A stretch of DNA of 64,000 bases from contig NZ_JAOWPS010000008.1 of assembly GCF_025753795.1 (NCBI RefSeq), positions 1 through 64,000 of the forward strand, read 5' to 3'. Made by a program: the position numbers and the translations under genes. This document shows positions 53,881 to 62,270 of this stretch, in pieces. The notes under the pieces are model-generated. The model was not told where the DNA came from. It searched no databases and was given only the letters and a program-made list of their open reading frames with translations. The stretch's first letter is position 1, and every line of letters starts with the position of its first letter. This stretch comes from Mesorhizobium sp. YC-39. Its GTDB lineage: Bacteria; Pseudomonadota; Alphaproteobacteria; Rhizobiales; Rhizobiaceae.

Positions 53881-53974
53881 TTTTTGAACCTCCCGATTGA
53901 ATCTGTTTCCCGCCCGGCGCTTGCGCAGGCAGCGCGACCGGGCCCTCCGGTTGATGGATCATCAAGCTCCTCAC

Positions 53975-53985
53975 TTGTACGACAA
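53975..53985. promoter_or_regulatory. FadR-type operator between the sugar ABC operon and the GMC oxidoreductase
   Basis: TTGTACGACAA followed by CCCTT; perfect TTGT/ACAA half-sites. It is 95 bp upstream of the binding-protein start (53880) and 110 bp upstream of the GMC start (54095), so it may act on both divergent operons. Confidence 0.72.
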
Positions 53986-54094
53986 CCCTTCAACACGATA
54001 ACCTTACCCTTTCTCTTGACGCGACACAAGCGACTTGAGATCGTCACGCGCGGGAGAGCGGGGGGCCTGATTTCGGCCTTGCAAGGGAGTGAGA

Positions 54095-55687
54095 ATGTCT
54101 GATTTCATCATCGTCGGCGGCGGTTCCGCTGGCTGCGTTCTTGCCGCCAGGCTGAGCGAGGACCCCGACCTGTCGGTGGTCCTGCTGGAGGCCGGTCCGC
54201 CCGACACCGACCGCTACATCCACATGCCGGTCGGCTTCTTCAAGATGACGTCGGGACCGCTGATCTGGGGCTATGCCGCGGCACCCGGCAAAGAGATCGA
54301 CGGCCGCGTCATGGTCTATCCGCAGGCGCGCGTGCTGGGCGGCGGCTCCTCGATCAACGCCCAGGTGTTCACACGCGGATGTCCGCAGGACTATGACGGC
54401 TGGGCGGCAGATGATGGTTGCGCGGGGTGGAGCTACGCCGAGGTGCTGCCCTATTTCATCCGTTCCGAGGGCAACGACACCTTCGCCGGTCCTCAGCACG
54501 GCACCGATGGCCCGCTCGGTGCTTCCAGCGGCGCGCCGCATCCGCTGACCCGGGTTTTCGTCAGGGCGGCGCAGCAAGCCGGTCTTCCCTTCCGTGCCGA
54601 CTTCAACGCCGGTGAGCAGGAAGGTGCCGGCTTCTACCAGACAACGACGCGCAGCGGGAAGCGAAGCAGCACGGCGGTCGCCTATCTGAAGCCGGCGCTT
54701 GGCCGCAGGAATCTGACGCTGCGCACCGATGCAACGGTGAGCCGGGTCGTCGTCGAGAACGGCCGCGCCATCGGCGTCGAGATCATCGCCAACGGCCGCA
54801 CCGAACTGCTCAGGGCCGAACGCGAGGTGATCGTCACCGCCGGCGCCATCGGCTCGCCCAAACTTCTGATGCTGTCGGGCATCGGCCTGCCCGCGCATCT
54901 GGACACCCACGGCATCAAGGTGGTCCACGATCTGGCCGGCGTCGGCCAGAACCTGCACGATCACATGGATGTCGATGTCGTCGCCGAGCTCAACGGACCG
55001 CACGGCATCGACCGCTACAAAAAGAAACGCTGGCAGGCTCTCGCCGGTCTTGAATACGCCCTGTTCGGCAAGGGGCCGGTCGCTTCGAACATCGTCGAGG
55101 CCGGCGGCTTCTGGTGGGGTGACCGCGCTGAAAAGACGCCTGACATCCAGTTTCATTTCCTGCCGGGCGCCGGCGTCGAGGAAGGCATAGGCTCGGTCCC
55201 CGGCGGCAATGGCTGCACGCTGAACTCCTACCATGTCCGCCCCCGCTCCCGCGGCAGCGTCACGCTGCGGTCGGCGGACCTGCGCGATCCACCCGTCATC
55301 GATCCCAATCCCTTCGCCGAGCGCTACGACCTGGAGCGGGCCATCGACGGCATCGAGATCAGCCGCGAGATTCTCTCTCAGCCGGCTTTCGCCAAATACA
55401 TCAGCCGCGAGCATCTTCCGGGCCCAGCGACTCAAGGGCGCGCGGCGCTCGAAGCGTTCGCCCGAGAGCATAGCCGCAGCGCCTACCATCCGGTCGGCAC
55501 CTGCCGCATGGGTGGTGATGCCGACAGCGTCGTCGATCCCGAGCTTCGTGTGCGAGGGTTACAGGGCCTGCGCGTCTGCGACAGCTCGGTCATGCCGCGC
55601 ATCGTATCTTCCAACACCAACGCCGCCGTCATCATGATCGCCGAAAAGGCGGCCGATACGATCACTGGCAGGGCACTGCCGACGTAG
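54095..55687 (+). CDS. GMC-family FAD oxidoreductase (choline/alcohol dehydrogenase-like)
   Basis: The protein has 530 residues from ATG 54095, with AAGGGAG upstream. The FAD Rossmann motif FIIVGGGSAGCVLAARLSEDP is followed by the GMC signature 1 region VLGGGSSINAQVFTRG and signature 2 TAGAIGSPKLLMLSGIG. The catalytic His is in SAYHPVGTCRMG near the C-terminus, and the second active-site position in SNTNAAVIMIAEKAAD is Asn. It oxidises an alcohol, polyol or sugar. Divergent from the sugar transporter under a common operator, it likely acts on the imported compound. Confidence 0.9.
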   Translation: MSDFIIVGGGSAGCVLAARLSEDPDLSVVLLEAGPPDTDRYIHMPVGFFKMTSGPLIWGYAAAPGKEIDGRVMVYPQARVLGGGSSINAQVFTRGCPQDYDGWAADDGCAGWSYAEVLPYFIRSEGNDTFAGPQHGTDGPLGASSGAPHPLTRVFVRAAQQAGLPFRADFNAGEQEGAGFYQTTTRSGKRSSTAVAYLKPALGRRNLTLRTDATVSRVVVENGRAIGVEIIANGRTELLRAEREVIVTAGAIGSPKLLMLSGIGLPAHLDTHGIKVVHDLAGVGQNLHDHMDVDVVAELNGPHGIDRYKKKRWQALAGLEYALFGKGPVASNIVEAGGFWWGDRAEKTPDIQFHFLPGAGVEEGIGSVPGGNGCTLNSYHVRPRSRGSVTLRSADLRDPPVIDPNPFAERYDLERAIDGIEISREILSQPAFAKYISREHLPGPATQGRAALEAFAREHSRSAYHPVGTCRMGGDADSVVDPELRVRGLQGLRVCDSSVMPRIVSSNTNAAVIMIAEKAADTITGRALPT

Positions 55688-55770
55688 CTCAGCCGTCCTC
55701 AAACATCGAGCGACGACGATGAACTTTCCGCCCTGGTAGCGCTCCACCACCGGGTTGTCGGTCACCTTGC

Positions 55771-55985
55771 CAGATCGAGGCGGTTTGCGCCCGCCATTGC
55801 GTATCGCTGCCGGCGGCGCTGCAGTTCCCGCTGGCCATCCGCTGGTATAGAGCGTCATTCCCGGCGCCCGATCGGCAGAAGGGCTCAAGCAGAACCTGGC
55901 CTATCTGCGCGAGGATATTCCATCCAGGTTGTGGACTGATCTCAAAGACGACGGATTAGTTGCGGAGGGCGCTCCCCTTCCATGA
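55771..55985 (+). pseudogene. Decayed C-terminal end of an aldo/keto reductase
   Basis: In two frames the plus strand reads IEAVCARHCVSLPAALQFPL and then, after a one-base deletion near 55831, GHPLV, a TAG at about 55848, and SVIPGARSAEGLKQ continuing to LWTDLKDDGLVAEGAPLP and a stop at 55985. This is the C-terminal NADP-binding end of D-threo-aldose/L-fucose dehydrogenase-type aldo/keto reductases. The first ~250 residues are missing, there is one frameshift and one nonsense codon. The remaining gap to 56259 shows no supported gene. Confidence 0.7.
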
Positions 55986-56259
55986 CCGAGAAGGATTGAT
56001 GCCATCCAGCAACGCCGTTGCTGGCGATGCTTGCATGCCACAATCAGGCTTTCCAACCGCTCGGTCCCGACAGGCACAATGCGTTGATGTACCCAGCATC
56101 GCTCGCCACGATCTTCTTCGATGGACCTCGACAGCCCACCATAAGTCAACAAATCAAAGCGATTTGAGGAAGGCCCGGAGGGGCGTCGTCTTTGATCACT
56201 GGGAGTCCCCAGCGATCAATATCGTGGAGGATGACCAGACGGCTCTGCGCAATGGTGCT

Positions 56260-57228
56260 TTATCGAAGCGGCATCGCTACCGGCCGCATCGGCGTTCCCG
56301 TTGCGCCGCGCAGCTTGATGCAGGCGCCGAAAAAGGCAAACTCGTAGACCTTTTCCGCCGCCAGTTCCTCCAGCTGGGCCATTTCCAGGATGGGAACGCC
56401 GGCTTCGGCCAGAAGATAGGTGTGAACGGGGAAGAAATTCTCCGGATGTGCCGAGGGTGTTTGTTCCAGTGTCAGATTGTCGGCGCCGATCATGATCACG
56501 CCGTGCTTGGCGAGATACTCGGCACCTTCGCGATTCAGCCCTGGCGTGTTGCTGGCGAACGCACTGTCGGGCCATAGCAGCATTTGCCCCGTGCGAAGCA
56601 GAACGACATCGCCGGGCTTGATCGACAGGCCCTGCTTCTTCAGGCAGCCCTCGATATCGGCCTTGCCGATCGGGTGGCTCGGGGGCAGCGTATTGACGCC
56701 GTGAAGAGCCGCGACATCAAGCAGAATGCCGCGCGCAAAGATCGGCGGATATTTTTCCGGTCCGCATTTTTGCCACGCGCGGCTGCCGAGATGGTCCTGC
56801 GCGGTAAAGCCGTTGAAAATCTCGCCATTATAGCCGAAATGGTTGAAGGCATCGATGTGGGTACCGCAATGGGTGTACATCGATATTGCATCGCCGGAAT
56901 AACCGACGAGCTTGTTGGCTTCGGGGGTGACACCCATGGCGTTGGCAACGATTTCGCCCTGCGGCGTGTGCGTCATCCAGATCTGGTACGGCTGATCGCC
57001 GGCACCGAACCAGCCTGGCATGCCGATGAAATGATCCACCGACAGATCGAAAACCTTGGATGGATCGGTGCGGCTCATGATGGCCGAGCGAGACTCGGCA
57101 TCGATAAGGTTCAGCATGCCGATCTCGTCGTCGCTGCCGTAAGGGCTCTTGGTGACCTTATGGAATTCGGCATTGTAGGCAATGATCTTGCTCTTCATTG
57201 CCTCATCGACGTAACAGGCCATGCACAT
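56260..57228 (-). CDS. Cyclase-family metallohydrolase (kynurenine formamidase-like)
   Basis: The protein has 322 residues. The metal site HCGTHIDAFNH (120-130, HxGTHxDxxxH) is complete. FDLSVDHFIGMPGWFG precedes it and PGDVVLLRTGQ follows, as in the cyclase/formamidase family that hydrolyses formyl-amides or cyclic amides. An in-frame ATG at 57198 is an alternative start; the 10 extra residues (MCMACYVDEA) are cysteine-bearing and may not be translated. It is last in the operon that also has an amidase and a deacetylase-family enzyme, suggesting stepwise hydrolysis of C-N bonds. Confidence 0.87.
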   Translation of the reverse strand: MCMACYVDEAMKSKIIAYNAEFHKVTKSPYGSDDEIGMLNLIDAESRSAIMSRTDPSKVFDLSVDHFIGMPGWFGAGDQPYQIWMTHTPQGEIVANAMGVTPEANKLVGYSGDAISMYTHCGTHIDAFNHFGYNGEIFNGFTAQDHLGSRAWQKCGPEKYPPIFARGILLDVAALHGVNTLPPSHPIGKADIEGCLKKQGLSIKPGDVVLLRTGQMLLWPDSAFASNTPGLNREGAEYLAKHGVIMIGADNLTLEQTPSAHPENFFPVHTYLLAEAGVPILEMAQLEELAAEKVYEFAFFGACIKLRGATGTPMRPVAMPLR

Positions 57229-57282
57229 TGCCGTTCTCCATGTTCTTCAGTTGAGAAATCCGTATTCATCCAAACGACAGCG

Positions 57283-58605
57283 CTATTGGCCGCGAATGAC
57301 CGCTTCGGCAGAAAGCGCTACCGACAGCAGCTGCTCGTCGCGCGCCGCCAGCGCCGACAGCAGGAAGCCGACCGGCATGCCTGCCTCACCCATGCCGCAA
57401 GGTATGGAAACGCCGCACCAGTCCAGGAAATTGCCGATCATCGTATTGCGGAGGGTGCGCGCATTGGTTTTGACGAACAGGTCGTCGTCGGTTTTCAACG
57501 GCTCCAGCGGCGGGGCCACGTGGACGACTGTCGGAAACGCGATCAGCGCCCCGGCATCCACAAGTCGAGCGACCTCCCCGATCAGGCGGGTGCGCGAATT
57601 GATGATCTTCAGATAGTCGACAAGCGTAATCTTTGCGCCGAGCCGCGTCCGCGCCACCACGCGCGGATCCATCTCCGCGGCCTCCGGGCCGGAAAGCCGG
57701 TGCTGATGCAGGGCATAGGCTTCCGCTGTCACCAGCGCACCGTGCTGCGCCATCAGATCCAGAAGCTCATCGAGGGCGGGAATAGCAAACCGCGCGATTT
57801 TGACGCCTGCCTTTGCCAGGCGGGTGATTGCCGCCTCGAACGCGTCCGATACGCCGGGCTGGACATCGTCGAACACCACATTGTGCGGGATCACTATGGT
57901 CAGGTCCTGGAGGGAACCGCTGCCTATAGAGGGTGCCGACAGGCCGCGCATGGCGGCATCGATCCAGACCACATCCTGCACCGTGCGGCAGAGCGGCCCC
58001 AGTGCATCGAGGCTTCCCGCCAGCGGAAAGGCGCCGCGCATCGAGTAGCGCCCGCGGGTGGCCTTGTATCCGACAATCCCGTTGAAGGCGGCGGGGATGC
58101 GCACGGAGCCGCCGGTGTCGGTGCCGATCGAGACCGGAACCAGACCGGCCGCGACGGCAACACCCGAGCCCGACGACGAGCCGCCCGGAATACGCGGCAC
58201 ATCCGTACTTCTGGGGTTCTTCGGTGTGCCGTAGTGGGGATTGATACCGAGTCCCGAAAAGGCAAACTCGCTCATATTGACGCGGCCGGTGGCAACCATG
58301 CCCGCCGCCTTCAAATGCGAGACCACATCGGCATCGTTGAGTGCCGGCGTATCATGCGCAAGAACCTTGGAGCCCGCCGTTGTTGCCAAGCCGGTGATGT
58401 CGAACAGGTCCTTCCAGGCAACCGGAATGCCATCGAGAAGGCCGAGTGACCGGCCATCCTTGATCCGCCTTGAGGCGGCACCGGCCTCGCTCATTGCCCG
58501 GTCGCGCAGCAGGCTGATGAAAACGGCCGGATCGGCATGGGCGGCAATTGCGTCGAACGTCGCCTCGGCCACCTCGATCGGGTCAATCGAACCGGTCTGG
58601 ATCAT
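57283..58605 (-). CDS. Amidase (amidase-signature family)
   Basis: The protein has 440 residues from the first ATG at 58605. The Ser-Ser-Lys triad is visible: PVAWKDLFDITG (Lys), GGSSSGSGVAVAAGLVPVSIGTDTGGSVRIP (both Ser). It hydrolyses an amide in the cytoplasm. The conserved N-terminal helix (NSLSVAQLSAMIQTGSIDP) begins upstream of this ATG, in frame up to about 58656, where there is no ATG, GTG or TTG; an ATA at 58656 or CTG at 58638/58629 could be the real start. Confidence 0.88.
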   Translation of the reverse strand: MIQTGSIDPIEVAEATFDAIAAHADPAVFISLLRDRAMSEAGAASRRIKDGRSLGLLDGIPVAWKDLFDITGLATTAGSKVLAHDTPALNDADVVSHLKAAGMVATGRVNMSEFAFSGLGINPHYGTPKNPRSTDVPRIPGGSSSGSGVAVAAGLVPVSIGTDTGGSVRIPAAFNGIVGYKATRGRYSMRGAFPLAGSLDALGPLCRTVQDVVWIDAAMRGLSAPSIGSGSLQDLTIVIPHNVVFDDVQPGVSDAFEAAITRLAKAGVKIARFAIPALDELLDLMAQHGALVTAEAYALHQHRLSGPEAAEMDPRVVARTRLGAKITLVDYLKIINSRTRLIGEVARLVDAGALIAFPTVVHVAPPLEPLKTDDDLFVKTNARTLRNTMIGNFLDWCGVSIPCGMGEAGMPVGFLLSALAARDEQLLSVALSAEAVIRGQ

Positions 58606-58677
58606 CGCCGAGAGTTGGGCAACAGACAGGGAATTCAGTTCTTTTGTGATGGCTATGCTTCCTTTTCCGAGGCGCTC

Positions 58678-59898
58678 TCAGGCCGCGACAAACTGCATCC
58701 AGCGGCGCACGAGATAATTGTGTTCGTCCATGGTCGTGTTCCAGACGGCAATGGAATTGGCACGTTGCCAGTAGGAGCCGCCGCTTCTTACCGCGCCCGC
58801 CTTGACCCGAAGCAATCCATCCGGCCCCGGAAGGTCGTTCGCTGCCGGCAGCCCCTGGTACCAATAGTCCCACTCGGCAGGCGTCATGTGCGCCCGGGAC
58901 CGTTCCGGCGTCGACATGTAGTAGCCCTGGCGCGCGACCACGGCACCTGGCCATCCCGACAGCCACCAGTTCAGATATTCGTAAGCCGCGTCCAGCATGC
59001 GTCCGTTCAGCCGCTTGGACAGGCATAGCCCGCCATGCCACGCGCGGTAGCCCTCCACCGGATTTGCCAGCTCCACGGGAACGCCACGCAGGTCCAGCTT
59101 GCTGATGCCGAGCGACCACATGCTTTCGATGACGGCGTCGCCGCAGGTCATCAGATCGGCGGCGTCTTCGGCAGACTTCCAGAACCCCTTGAAAAATCCG
59201 GATTTCTTGCGTGCCTCCAGAATATCCATCAGCTTGTCGATTTCCTCGACCGACATGTTGCCGAGATTTTTGAATGTCATCAGGCCCGCCGCCTGGGCTG
59301 CAAGCGCCGCGTCGAAAATACCGATCGCCGGCTCGTTGACCAGCGCCGCATGTCCCTGAAATTCCTCGTCGAGCAGCGCTGCCCACGAGGTCATTTGCAC
59401 GGAGTTTTTGTTTATGACCTCGGGGCTGTAGGCAAAGCTGTCGAAATTGTGGGTTGTCGGTAGCATGGAAATCCAGCGCGACGGCTTTTCGTCCAGGGCA
59501 AGGTTCGGTTGTACGAAAAGCTTGGTGACCGGCGCATCGCCCTGGCCGATCCGCGCGTTCGGACCGATGCGCCCCGTCTTGGTCAGATCGGTGATTTCAT
59601 CCCAGAGGCCGATCCGGTCGATATCGATCGGCTGCACCGCCCGCCAGTACCAGACGATATCGAGATTATGAAAGCACTGGTCGTAAATATCATAGGTGTC
59701 CGGTTCCAGCGCCGCCTTGTGCTGCGCCGTCATAAAATCCTGATTGTCGAATTCGATATCCATGCCGAGATCGCGCTCGGCGCCGAGCCGCAGTTCCTCC
59801 AGCAGGGAAATGGCGGTGCCGAGAATGCGAAGCTTCGGCCGGCCCTCCGTGTGAAGTGCGGGCGACGACAGTGCCGATGACTTGTGATGCTTGTTCAT
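58678..59898 (-). CDS. PotD-like extracellular solute-binding protein lacking a signal peptide
   Basis: The protein has 406 residues. The type II binding-protein fold of the spermidine/putrescine group is visible: PKLRILGTAISLLEELRLGAERDLGMDIEF, TYDIYDQCFHNLDIVWYW, and a C-terminal region that aligns with the protein at 63467-64000 (WWLSG.PG..V..QGYY.ST and YWYQG). The N-terminus (MNKHHKSSALSSPALHTEGRPK) has no hydrophobic segment, and there is no room upstream because the CobW gene ends 5 bp before the start. It may be a cytoplasmic binding or sensor protein, or secreted by an unseen route. Confidence 0.8.
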   Translation of the reverse strand: MNKHHKSSALSSPALHTEGRPKLRILGTAISLLEELRLGAERDLGMDIEFDNQDFMTAQHKAALEPDTYDIYDQCFHNLDIVWYWRAVQPIDIDRIGLWDEITDLTKTGRIGPNARIGQGDAPVTKLFVQPNLALDEKPSRWISMLPTTHNFDSFAYSPEVINKNSVQMTSWAALLDEEFQGHAALVNEPAIGIFDAALAAQAAGLMTFKNLGNMSVEEIDKLMDILEARKKSGFFKGFWKSAEDAADLMTCGDAVIESMWSLGISKLDLRGVPVELANPVEGYRAWHGGLCLSKRLNGRMLDAAYEYLNWWLSGWPGAVVARQGYYMSTPERSRAHMTPAEWDYWYQGLPAANDLPGPDGLLRVKAGAVRSGGSYWQRANSIAVWNTTMDEHNYLVRRWMQFVAA

Positions 59899-59903
59899 GG
59901 CCT

Positions 59904-60953
59904 CTACGCGGTCTCGGTGATCTTCACTGCGGGCTGTGGCAATCCGAGCCGGTTGAAGGCAGAAAAAGAGCGTCTGATCAGATCGGCATCCAGTCCCTCA
60001 ACAATGAAAACGATGCGGGAGCGGCGATCATCGGATGGCCATCCGGTCATGTGAACGGGGGTATGGACGAGATGCTGGACGCCGTGGATGGCGACGGGGT
60101 TATCCTCGCCCTCGATATTGAGGATGCCCTTGACCCGCAAAACCTTGTCGCCGTGCCGGTTGAGCAGCATGGTCAACCACAGTCCGAAGGCGGTCCAGTC
60201 GATACGAGCGTCGATGGTCATGACGAAGGAATGCACCGGCTTCTGATGAGCGCTGCCGGCTTCGCCAATGGCGCACACCGGCTCCTCGCAATAAAAGCCG
60301 CCCTTCGAAGGCGCGCCCTCGCCCGAAACCGATGCTCCGCTCAGCAGGTGATCGACATCGAAGTGATCGCCTTGCGCATCGACAAAGGGCGCATCCGGAT
60401 TGATCCGGCGCATGCGCTCTATCAGCCGGGCGATCGCTGGCTCATCGGCCAGATCGGTCTTGGTCAAAACGATCACATCGGCGATTGCCGCTTGCCGCAC
60501 CGATTCGCCATGGGTTTCGAGCTGTACCAAGCCATTCACCGCATCGAGGGTGGTGATCACATTTGCCGCCTTGAAATGATGGCGCAGGACAGGGTCGGAC
60601 TTGAGGGTGGACAAAACCGGGAACGGATCGGCAAGCCCGGTGCTTTCCATGATCAGCCGCCGGAAGGGCGGCACGATGCCGCGCTCGCGCTTTGACTGCA
60701 GATCCCGCATCGCCTGCGCCAGCTCCCCACGGATGGTGCAGCACACGCAGCCCGATTGCAGCAGCACCATGGTATCGTCGATCCGCTCGAGCAGATGATG
60801 GTCGAGGCCGACTTCACCGAACTCGTTGATCAGCACCGCCGTATCGGAGAGCGCCGGATCGTGCAGCAGACGGCGCAGAAGCGTGGTCTTGCCGGAGCCT
60901 AGAAATCCGGTCAGCAGATTGACCGGCGTGAAGTCGGGGAAAGCATCAGGCAT
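59904..60953 (-). CDS. CobW/COG0523-family GTPase (metal chaperone)
   Basis: The protein has 349 residues. G1 is GFLGSGKTTLLRRLL (near 16-30). The metal-binding motif SGCVCCTIRGEL (CxCC) lies at about 67-78, and the nucleotide motif VLTKTDLADEP follows. The C-terminal CobW domain has FVMTIDARIDWTAFGLWLTMLLNRHGDKVLRVKG and HGVQHLVHTPVHMTGWP. These GTPases insert zinc or another metal into a target enzyme. Likely clients here are the cyclase-family hydrolase and the deacetylase-family enzyme of the same operon. Confidence 0.9.
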   Translation of the reverse strand: MPDAFPDFTPVNLLTGFLGSGKTTLLRRLLHDPALSDTAVLINEFGEVGLDHHLLERIDDTMVLLQSGCVCCTIRGELAQAMRDLQSKRERGIVPPFRRLIMESTGLADPFPVLSTLKSDPVLRHHFKAANVITTLDAVNGLVQLETHGESVRQAAIADVIVLTKTDLADEPAIARLIERMRRINPDAPFVDAQGDHFDVDHLLSGASVSGEGAPSKGGFYCEEPVCAIGEAGSAHQKPVHSFVMTIDARIDWTAFGLWLTMLLNRHGDKVLRVKGILNIEGEDNPVAIHGVQHLVHTPVHMTGWPSDDRRSRIVFIVEGLDADLIRRSFSAFNRLGLPQPAVKITETA

Positions 60954-61278
60954 CGCCGCCGCCTTCCAGCTTCTCGATCAGCGAATGCGACAGCGGATCG
61001 CAGACGCGGCCGGATATCTTTTCCGCCAACGGCCACAGATGCCCAAGATCCTCGACCATCTCCGTCTTGCCCGTGCGGGTCGACAGAAGGAACGAACTAC
61101 CCTGCCAGTCCGACAGGGTCATGCCGAACTCGGTGAGAATACGGCCGGCGATACGGACGCGGTTCGCCCGTTCCCGGCGGCGGTCGACACGCTCGGTGTT
61201 GCGTGTAAACACGCCAGGACGCGCGACCGCATCGGCCCAGTGCTCATTGCTTCCGAGAATTCCGCACAGCGAACACAT
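60946..61278 (-). CDS. Small CxxC protein next to CobW, unknown function
   Basis: The protein has 110 residues from ATG 61278 (MCSLCGILG); the frame opens at 61332 but the CSLC start follows directly and fits. It has an N-terminal CxxC, a basic middle (NTERVDRRRERANRVRIAGRIL) and a helical C-terminal part with one further Cys. It overlaps the CobW start by 8 bp, implying coupled synthesis; it might be a metal-loading client or adaptor of the GTPase. No family recognised. Confidence 0.65.
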   Translation of the reverse strand: MCSLCGILGSNEHWADAVARPGVFTRNTERVDRRRERANRVRIAGRILTEFGMTLSDWQGSSFLLSTRTGKTEMVEDLGHLWPLAEKISGRVCDPLSHSLIEKLEGGGDA

Positions 61279-61337
61279 GACGACGACCTCATAGCGGACA
61301 AAGCGCCGGCGGGCCAAGCCTGCCAGCATCATCGACC

Positions 61338-62225
61338 TTATTTCCGACGCGGAAAGCGCTTGGCGAAATCATCGGCGATCTCGTTCATCGTAACGAATTT
61401 GACACCGGGATGACCGCTGATATGGGCGTAAAGCCGTTCCAGCATCATCAGAACCTGCGGCCTGCCGGCGACATCGGGATGGATGGTGATCGGGAAGACC
61501 GCGTAATCCATCTCCCGGTAGACCCAGTCGAACTGCGCCTTCCACATGTCCTCGATATCGCGCGGATTGACGAAGCCGTGACTGTTGGGCGACTTCTTGA
61601 TGAACATCATCGGCGGCAGATCGTCGAGATACCAGGATGCCGGGATTTCGATCAGGTCCGTTTCGTGGCCGCGCTTCAGCGGCACCATCCAGTCGGCGGG
61701 CTTTTTGGAATAGTCGATCTTGGTCCAACTGTCGCCGACACGCACGTAGTACGGCGTGAAATCATTGTGCATCAGCGAGTGATCGTACTTGATGCCGCGC
61801 TCCAGCAGAAGTTCGTTGGTGACGGTCGAAAACTCCCACCATGGCGCCACATAGCCGGTTGGGCGTTTGCCGGACAGTTTCGTCACCAGTTCGATACACT
61901 TGTCGAGGACCTCGATCTCCTGTTCGCGTGTCATCGCGATCGGGTTTTCGTGGGTGTAGCCGTGAATGCCAATTTCATGGCCCGCGTCCGCCACGGCCTG
62001 CATCTGTTCCGGGAACGTCTCGATCGAGTGGCCGGGAATAAACCATGTGGTCTTGATGCCGAACCGTTCGAACAGTTTCAGCAGGCGCATGCTGCCGACT
62101 TCACCGGCAAACAGGCCGCGTGAAATATCGTCCGGCGAATCCTCGCCGCCATAAGACCCGAGCCAGCCGGCCACCGCATCGACATCGACGCCAAAGCTGC
62201 ACAGAATTTCCTTTGCCACGGTCAT
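61338..62225 (-). CDS. Polysaccharide deacetylase-family hydrolase (PuuE-like)
   Basis: The protein has 295 residues. The NodB fold features are CSFGVDVDAVAGWLGSYGG with the Asp pair, GIKTTWFIPGHSIETFPEQMQAVADAGHEIGIHGYTHENP with the metal histidines (HGYTHE), and a C-terminal FPITIHPDVAGRPQVLMMLERLYAHI. This arrangement is typical of the cofactor-independent allantoinase/imidase branch acting on cyclic amides, not on chitin. It sits between the ABC ATPase and the CxxC/CobW genes. Confidence 0.85.
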   Translation of the reverse strand: MTVAKEILCSFGVDVDAVAGWLGSYGGEDSPDDISRGLFAGEVGSMRLLKLFERFGIKTTWFIPGHSIETFPEQMQAVADAGHEIGIHGYTHENPIAMTREQEIEVLDKCIELVTKLSGKRPTGYVAPWWEFSTVTNELLLERGIKYDHSLMHNDFTPYYVRVGDSWTKIDYSKKPADWMVPLKRGHETDLIEIPASWYLDDLPPMMFIKKSPNSHGFVNPRDIEDMWKAQFDWVYREMDYAVFPITIHPDVAGRPQVLMMLERLYAHISGHPGVKFVTMNEIADDFAKRFPRRK

Positions 62226-62270
62226 TTTCTCCTTGGGGTTTTCCGGTCCATTTTATGGGCTCGATGTTTT

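Noticed and set aside
55901..56152. 83-codon minus-strand ORF after the GMC region
   Set aside because: Overlaps the clear plus-strand aldo/keto reductase relic and has no known motif.
56584..58449. 621-codon plus-strand frame opposite amidase and cyclase-family genes
   Set aside because: Spans two well-supported opposite genes and their gap; composition typical of a GC-rich shadow frame.
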